Origin: Paucidesulfovibrio sp050251775
Lineage (GTDB): Bacteria; Desulfobacterota; Desulfovibrionia; Desulfovibrionales; Desulfovibrionaceae
Assembly: GCA_050251775.1 (NCBI GenBank)
Contig: JBFWMD010000008.1
Location: 1 to 64,000, forward strand
DNA length: 64,000 bases
Reading direction: 5' to 3'
In this document: positions 59,971 through 64,000 of the stretch, piece after piece
Position numbering within the stretch: the first letter of the stretch is position 1
Layout: each line of letters begins with the position of its first letter
The notes under the pieces: generated by a model
What the model was told of the DNA's origin: nothing
Databases searched by the model: none
The model's input: the letters and a program-made list of their open reading frames with translations, nothing else
Position numbers and translations under genes: made by a program

Positions 59971-61153
59971 AATTCATACTCTCTTCCGCGCTGGAGCGCG
60001 TTGTTTCGCGGTTGTCCGCCGGGGATTGCCTTCGGCTCTGCGCGGCCCGCTCCGCATCCTGTCCGGGGCGTTTGGCCAGCTCGGCGCGCGTTCTGTCGAA
60101 CCGGGCGTCCCACCAAGCGTCAAAGGGCGCCCCTTCCTGCCCGCGTCCATGCCACGCCGGGCCGAAGCGCACGTCCAGATCGAAGGTCCAAAAATTTTCA
60201 CGGGCCATGGGGCCCAGCTTGACCGCATCCTTGGGCGTGCAGAGCACATGGGCGCAGTGCCGATGTTCCGCGGTCTGTTCGATGAACTTCACGTCGGTCC
60301 GGGTGAAGGCGTGGTGGTCCGGATAGATGAGATGTTCGCGCGGGGCATGCCCCAGGTAGCGGGTGGCGGTATATTCCACCTGGGCCGGATCACCCACGCC
60401 CGTGACCAGCAAATAGGGCTGCTGGCTGAAATGAGGCCGCTGCTCGCCGCCCAGCACGCGGAGCAGTCCCAGCGGGACGATCTCAAAGCTGAACACTGAT
60501 TTACCCAAACGGCTCAGCCGCCGCTCCAGCCGGGGCAGCAGCCCCTCGAAATTTTTCGGGGATGCCTTGATCAGGAAGGCATCCGCACGGGCCAGGGCAG
60601 AGCGACCCTCGCGCCAGCTCCCCGCGGGAATCACGCGGTTCCAGCCCTGGTCCAGGTCCGAGGGGCGCAGCAGGACCAGATTGATGTCGCGATGGACGCC
60701 CAGATGCTGGAAACCGTCGTCCAGGAGCACCACGCCGGGCCGCATTTGCTCCTGAGCCCAGCGCCCGCCCCGGCTGCGCACAGGATCGACCACAATGGCC
60801 GCGCCCGGATGGCGGCGGCAAAGCATCAAAGGCTCGTCCCCGGCCTCCTCGGCCAGGTTGCCGGGCCGCACCAGGTGCGGGTAGGCGGTCGGGCGAGCGC
60901 CATAGCCCCGGGTGAGCACCAGGGGGGCCAGACCGTTGCGCAGCGCCCAGTCCAGCAGCCAGTCCGTAAGCGGGGTCTTGCCCGTGCCGCCCCAGCCGAT
61001 GTTGCCCACACTGACCGTGAGCGCGCCGGCGCGCCAGGAGGAAAGCAGGCCCACGTCATAGGCGGCGCGGCGCAGGCGCATGGCCCCCGAATAGAGGAGC
61101 CCCAGAGGGGCCAGCAGCGGCTGAAGCGTATCTTGCAGGCGTTCGATGTTCAT
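59948..61153 (-). CDS. lpxK: tetraacyldisaccharide 4'-kinase (LpxK)
   Basis: The 401-residue protein has the LpxK P-loop in SVGNIGWGGTGKTPLTDWL (about 46-64), the GYGAR and DDGFQH motifs (about 85 and 137), and the C-terminal PDHHAFTRTD segment. It phosphorylates the lipid A precursor at the inner membrane, which shows the host makes lipopolysaccharide. The last 40 residues form a hydrophilic extension. The ATG at 61153 fits the family start; the 34 upstream in-frame residues do not. Its end overlaps the start of the RNase R gene by 23 bases. Confidence 0.9.
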   Translation of the reverse strand: MNIERLQDTLQPLLAPLGLLYSGAMRLRRAAYDVGLLSSWRAGALTVSVGNIGWGGTGKTPLTDWLLDWALRNGLAPLVLTRGYGARPTAYPHLVRPGNLAEEAGDEPLMLCRRHPGAAIVVDPVRSRGGRWAQEQMRPGVVLLDDGFQHLGVHRDINLVLLRPSDLDQGWNRVIPAGSWREGRSALARADAFLIKASPKNFEGLLPRLERRLSRLGKSVFSFEIVPLGLLRVLGGEQRPHFSQQPYLLVTGVGDPAQVEYTATRYLGHAPREHLIYPDHHAFTRTDVKFIEQTAEHRHCAHVLCTPKDAVKLGPMARENFWTFDLDVRFGPAWHGRGQEGAPFDAWWDARFDRTRAELAKRPGQDAERAAQSRRQSPADNRETTRSSAEESMNFGQEEEK

Positions 61154-61225
61154 GGTTCGTATCCGTTGTATCCGCTCCGGCGTCCGGGGGAAACCTTTTC
61201 CTGGTGAATTCCCGCAGCCGCCACG

Positions 61226-61250
61226 AAAAAGGGGGCCATCCGGCCCCCTT
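61226..61250 (-). terminator. intrinsic terminator after the Bax-inhibitor-1 gene
   Basis: AAGGGGGCC and GGCCCCCTT pair over 9 bp around a four-base loop, followed on the leftward strand by a T-run. It separates this gene from lpxK. Confidence 0.7.
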
Positions 61251-61273
61251 GTCATTCCGTTCGCCTGTGGCGG

Positions 61274-61975
61274 CTAGTCGCGGCTCACGCCCATGAAGCG
61301 GAGCAGGAACAGGAAGAGGTTGATGAAGTCCAGGTAGAGCTGGAGCGCGCCCATGATGGCCATCTTGCGCAGCGCGCCCACGTCGCCCGCCGGGGCGGTC
61401 TCACCCATGATCTTCAGGCGCTGGGTGTCGTAGGCGGTCAGGCCCAGGAAGATGAACACGCCGATAATCGAGATCACGAAGCCCATGGTCCCGCTGTGCA
61501 GGAACATGTTCACCACCGAGGCCAGCACGATGCCGATGAGGCCCATGAACAGAAGGCTGCCCCAGGAGGTCAGGTCCTTTTTGGTCAGCAGGCCGTAGAG
61601 GCTCATGGTTCCGAACATGCCCGCGGCCACGATGAAGGTGGCGGCCACGGATTGCTGGGTGTAGACCAGCAGGATCGGGGCCAGGGTCAGTCCGTTCAGG
61701 GCGCTGTAGCCCAGGAAGGAGCCGGTGGCCGTGCTCGGCGACATCTGCCGGATGCGCATGGACAGGAAAAAGACCAGGCCTAGTTCGGCCAGGATCAGGA
61801 AAATCATCGCATTGACAGCAAAGGCGAGCAGCGGCTCAATGGTCACCGTGGCCCAGGCCACGCCTGCCGTGAGCAGCAGTCCGCCGCTCATCCAGGCGTA
61901 CACGCCGCGCAGGAATTCGTTGACCACTTCCGCCCGGGGGCGGGAGGCGCTGGTGGGCATGCCGTACTGCATCAT
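61274..61975 (-). CDS. Bax inhibitor-1/YccA-family membrane protein
   Basis: The 233-residue protein has seven membrane segments starting near residue 30. The family signature AYDTQRLKIMGE occurs near 188-199, with conserved acidic residues in the last loops. Members such as YccA interact with the FtsH protease, and others conduct calcium; the precise role here is unknown. GGAGG lies 9 bases before the first of two adjacent ATG codons. It is a single-gene unit bounded by the terminator at 61226-61250. Confidence 0.87.
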   Translation of the reverse strand: MMQYGMPTSASRPRAEVVNEFLRGVYAWMSGGLLLTAGVAWATVTIEPLLAFAVNAMIFLILAELGLVFFLSMRIRQMSPSTATGSFLGYSALNGLTLAPILLVYTQQSVAATFIVAAGMFGTMSLYGLLTKKDLTSWGSLLFMGLIGIVLASVVNMFLHSGTMGFVISIIGVFIFLGLTAYDTQRLKIMGETAPAGDVGALRKMAIMGALQLYLDFINLFLFLLRFMGVSRD

Positions 61976-62212
61976 CGTCGTATTCCTCCTCGAAAGGGTG
62001 TCGTCAAGGTTGGGGCCAAGCTCTTCGCCCGGTCACAAAAAACCGTTTTCGCGTCCGGACGTTGTCTGGAGTTTAAAATCCCTGCACAAGTTCTTCGTCC
62101 TCCACGGGAAGACGGCATTTTGCGCTCGTTTTTCGTTTCGTCGTCAATCTTCGCAGGGTTAGAAGGTAAGTCCTTTATCAGACTCTGGCAAGAATAATCG
62201 GACAAGAATAAC

Positions 62213-62227
62213 TAGGAATAATTCCTA
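62213..62227. promoter_or_regulatory. PerR/Fur-type palindrome upstream of rubrerythrin
   Basis: TAGGAATAATTCCTA is a perfect odd palindrome with 7-base arms. Its pattern resembles PerR boxes (TTATAATNATTATAA), and rubrerythrin is a known PerR target in anaerobes. It ends five bases before the -35 element. Confidence 0.5.
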
Positions 62228-62232
62228 TTAGC

Positions 62233-62261
62233 TTGACAAACTCCGGGGAATGGTGTCTATT
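62233..62261 (+). promoter_or_regulatory. sigma-70 promoter of rubrerythrin
   Basis: A perfect TTGACA is followed after 17 bases by TCTATT. The predicted start near 62268 leaves a leader of about 67 bases. Confidence 0.65.
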
Positions 62262-62334
62262 GCCCTCAACGCAACGAAGCGAGTCGCAACCATTTCATTT
62301 ATTTCAATAAAAAAAGAATAAAAAAGGAGACCCC

Positions 62335-62829
62335 ATGAGCAAGACTCTTGAGAACCTCAAAGCCGCTTTCGCCGGTGAATCTCAGGCCAACCGGAAATAT
62401 CTCGCCTACGCCGCCAAGGCCGAACAGGAAGGTCTGCCCCAGGTGGCACGGCTCTTCCGAGCCGCCGCCGAGGCCGAAACCATCCACGCCCACGCGCATC
62501 TGCGGCTGATGAAAGGCATCGGAACCACCGCCGAGAACCTCAAGGATGCCGTGGCCGGAGAGAGCTACGAGTTCCAGACCATGTATCCCGAAATGATCAA
62601 GGACGCCCAGGCCGAGGACGAGCGCGCCGCGGAACGCTACTTCGGCTTTGCCAACGCCGCCGAGGAAGTCCACGCCAATCTCTATAAGGAAGCCGCTGAA
62701 AAACTGGGCGACCTGCCTGCCGGCGAGTATTACGTCTGTTCCGTCTGCGGGCACATCCACCTTGGCCAGCCCGAGGAAAAGTGTCCCATCTGCGGAGCCG
62801 CGCCCAAAGCCTACTTCCAGGTGGACTAG
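62335..62829 (+). CDS. rbr: rubrerythrin
   Basis: The 164-residue protein has a four-helix diiron domain with Glu15 (AFAGESQANR), Glu48 and His51 (EAETIHAHAH), Glu76 and a second ExxH near 110-113, and a C-terminal rubredoxin-like domain with CSVC (135-138) and CPIC (150-153). Rubrerythrin reduces hydrogen peroxide in the cytoplasm of anaerobes. It is shorter than the classical 191-residue protein, with a compact linker. AAAGGAG precedes the ATG. A terminator follows the stop, so it is a single-gene unit. Confidence 0.95.
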   Translation: MSKTLENLKAAFAGESQANRKYLAYAAKAEQEGLPQVARLFRAAAEAETIHAHAHLRLMKGIGTTAENLKDAVAGESYEFQTMYPEMIKDAQAEDERAAERYFGFANAAEEVHANLYKEAAEKLGDLPAGEYYVCSVCGHIHLGQPEEKCPICGAAPKAYFQVD

Positions 62830-62858
62830 GCTTCCGCCCCCTCCAGCCCCGCTCCCCC

Positions 62859-62885
62859 AAGCCCCGGTCCGCCGGGGCTTTTTTT
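62859..62885 (+). terminator. intrinsic terminator after rubrerythrin
   Basis: AAGCCCCGG and CCGGGGCTT form a 9-bp stem with a four-base loop, followed by a run of Ts. Confidence 0.85.
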
Positions 62886-62977
62886 GCGCCGCACGGGTTG
62901 ACGACACGGAGCACATGCGACATCTTCCGGCTGATCATTTCCCGACCCGACATCGCACCCGAGACAAAGGACCGCGC

Positions 62978-63424
62978 ATGAGCTTTCTCGGCAACCTGAT
63001 CTGGATCATCTTCGGCGGATTGTTCATGGCACTGGGCTGGCTGCTTTCCGGCCTGCTCATGTGCCTGATCATCATCGGCATTCCCTGGGCCGGCTCCTGC
63101 TTCACCCTGGCCCAGTTCTCCCTGGCCCCGTTCGGCAAAACCATTGTGCTGCGTAGCGACCTGACCGGCAAGGAGGACCTGGGAACCGGGGATCTCGGCC
63201 TTGTGGGCAACGTGGTCTGGTTTGTTTTCGCGGGCCTCTGGCTGGCCATCGGACATGTGGTCGCGGCCCTGGCCACGGCCCTGACCATCATCGGTATCCC
63301 TTTTGCGTGGCAGCACATCAAGCTCGCCCGCGTGGCCCTCGCGCCCATCGGCAAGACCGTGGTCACCACGCGCGAGGCCCGGCTGCTCTCCGAAAAACTC
63401 GGGCGGCCCGTGAGCCTGATCTAG
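62978..63424 (+). CDS. yccF: YccF-domain inner-membrane protein
   Basis: The 148-residue protein has two YccF repeats, each with the pattern hydrophobic segment, IIIGIPWA or IIIGIPFA, then an amphipathic stretch with LAPFGKT or LAPIGKT (about 45-51 and 121-127). About four membrane segments are visible. The family function is not known. AAAGG lies 7 bases before the ATG at 62978; upstream in-frame sequence overlaps the rubrerythrin gene in another frame and is not coding. Confidence 0.85.
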   Translation: MSFLGNLIWIIFGGLFMALGWLLSGLLMCLIIIGIPWAGSCFTLAQFSLAPFGKTIVLRSDLTGKEDLGTGDLGLVGNVVWFVFAGLWLAIGHVVAALATALTIIGIPFAWQHIKLARVALAPIGKTVVTTREARLLSEKLGRPVSLI

Positions 63425-63449
63425 ACGCTGACAAGATAAGCCACGAAAA

Positions 63450-63484
63450 AAAAGGGAGGGCCGTGCGGTCCTCCCTTTTCTTTT
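63450..63484. terminator. bidirectional terminator between convergent genes
   Basis: AAAAGGGAGGGCCG pairs with CGGTCCTCCCTTTT with one mismatch; T-rich runs follow on both strands. It serves yccF and the convergent exchanger gene. Confidence 0.75.
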
Positions 63485-63500
63485 TGCGACGTTCCGCGCC

Positions 63501-64000
63501 TCAGCCCAAAAAGTCCCGGCCCCAGCGCAGCAGGTTGACCCCCACAAGCAGCGCGCCCTCCCAGCGGCTCACGCGCCAGCCCGTGCGGACCATGACAAGC
63601 ACCAGGAAGACCATGCCCACCAGGACCATCAGGCCGGGCAAGGCGTGGGGCGAGACATTCAGGGGCCGCAGCAGGCAGGTCAGGCCGAGCACGCCCGCAA
63701 AGTTGAAAAAATCCGAACCGATGAGGTTGCCCAGGAGCATGTCGTTGCGGCCCTTGGCCGATGCGGCCAGGCAGGTGACCAGCTCGGGCAGGGAGGTCCC
63801 GGCGGCCACGATGGTCACCCCGATGACCCAGGAACTGACACCCAGGGAGGTGGCGATGCTGGTGGCGGACTCGACCATGAATTCGCCGCCCAGGGACACG
63901 GCCGCAAAACCGGCCAGGAGCAGCGGATAGTCCCACCAGCGAGCCGTGCGGATCTGCTCGTCCTCCTCCACCACCAGGGTGCTGCCCCGGAAAAAAAGAT
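63501..64000 (-). CDS. Na+/Ca2+ exchanger family protein, C-terminal part
   Basis: The frame enters from beyond the right edge of the window, so only the last 166 or so residues are present. They include the second alpha repeat of the CaCA family, GTSLPELVTCLAASAKGR followed by NLIGSDFFNFAGVLGL, and about five membrane segments. A GTG at 63974 would be a false start because the frame stays open to the edge. The full protein probably exchanges calcium for sodium or protons at the inner membrane, like YrbG. Confidence 0.85.
   Translation of the reverse strand, partial: LFFRGSTLVVEEDEQIRTARWWDYPLLLAGFAAVSLGGEFMVESATSIATSLGVSSWVIGVTIVAAGTSLPELVTCLAASAKGRNDMLLGNLIGSDFFNFAGVLGLTCLLRPLNVSPHALPGLMVLVGMVFLVLVMVRTGWRVSRWEGALLVGVNLLRWGRDFLG

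Larger units (their letters stand above)
61976..62334. other. divergent intergenic region upstream of rubrerythrin
   Basis: No gene is seen. The right part holds a palindrome (62213-62227), a strong promoter (62233-62261) and an AT-rich leader with AAAGGAG. The left part must contain the start signals of the Bax-inhibitor-1 gene, but I see no strong match there. Confidence 0.5.

Noticed and set aside
1..64000. CRISPR arrays, rRNA genes and prophage blocks
   Set aside because: No regularly spaced repeats, rRNA-like sequence or phage structural genes were seen.

Overview
The window is GC-rich DNA (most genes end codons in G or C; several use GTG or TTG starts) with no rRNA, tRNA or CRISPR. Gene content (rubrerythrin, CheV, LpxK, an FMN-binding glutamate-synthase-like protein, MSHA-type pilus genes, sigma-54-type promoters) suggests a Gram-negative anaerobe of the Desulfovibrio type. 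That placement is inference, since no marker gene is present.

Layout. (1) 21-23013 is an exopolysaccharide locus. Three genes run leftward (wza-like export protein, outer-membrane barrel, APS kinase fused to a degenerate ATP sulfurylase). Thirteen run rightward: chain-length protein, BY-kinase-like protein, ExeA-like ATPase, polymerase/ligase, glycosyltransferases, flippase, UDP-GlcNAc 4,6-dehydratase-like protein, UDP-sulfoquinovose synthase homologue, epimerase, double pectate-lyase-fold protein, a glycosyltransferase-radical SAM fusion and a last glycosyltransferase. Two good sigma-54 promoter matches diverge from the 3569-4206 gap. (2) 23141-31864 is housekeeping and transport: DUF1992, DHH phosphoesterase, DMT permease, an amino-acid ABC transporter, amphi-Trp protein, YibE/F and alkaline phosphatase. 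(3) 32058-35180 holds three small prepilins and a divergent-strand large prepilin-like protein with a repetitive beta-helix-like body. (4) 35763-38799 holds a response-regulator diguanylate cyclase and the glutamate-synthase-like enzyme. (5) 38864-41531 is a complete IS1595-type transposon with two passenger genes, 15-bp perfect inverted ends and a perfect 8-bp target duplication. (6) 41615-54299, leftward, is an MSHA-like type IV pilus operon from a PilM-PilN fusion down to two PilT-type ATPases. (7) 54300-55812 is gene-poor. (8) 55813-64000 holds a small zinc protein, an S24 repressor, CheV, RNase R, LpxK, a Bax-inhibitor-1 protein, rubrerythrin, YccF and the end of a Na+/Ca2+ exchanger.

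How it fits together. The sugar locus carries two sulfur-activating steps seldom placed in such loci: an enzyme family that puts sulfite on UDP-glucose, and an APS kinase that makes PAPS, the donor for sulfotransferases. In a sulfate reducer, APS and sulfite are both abundant, so the simplest reading is a secreted polysaccharide bearing sulfonated and perhaps sulfated sugars. No priming sugar-phosphate transferase, exosortase, sulfotransferase or prepilin peptidase lies in the window, so those functions must come from elsewhere. Surface polysaccharide, pilus, CheV and the diguanylate cyclase together point to control of attachment and movement.
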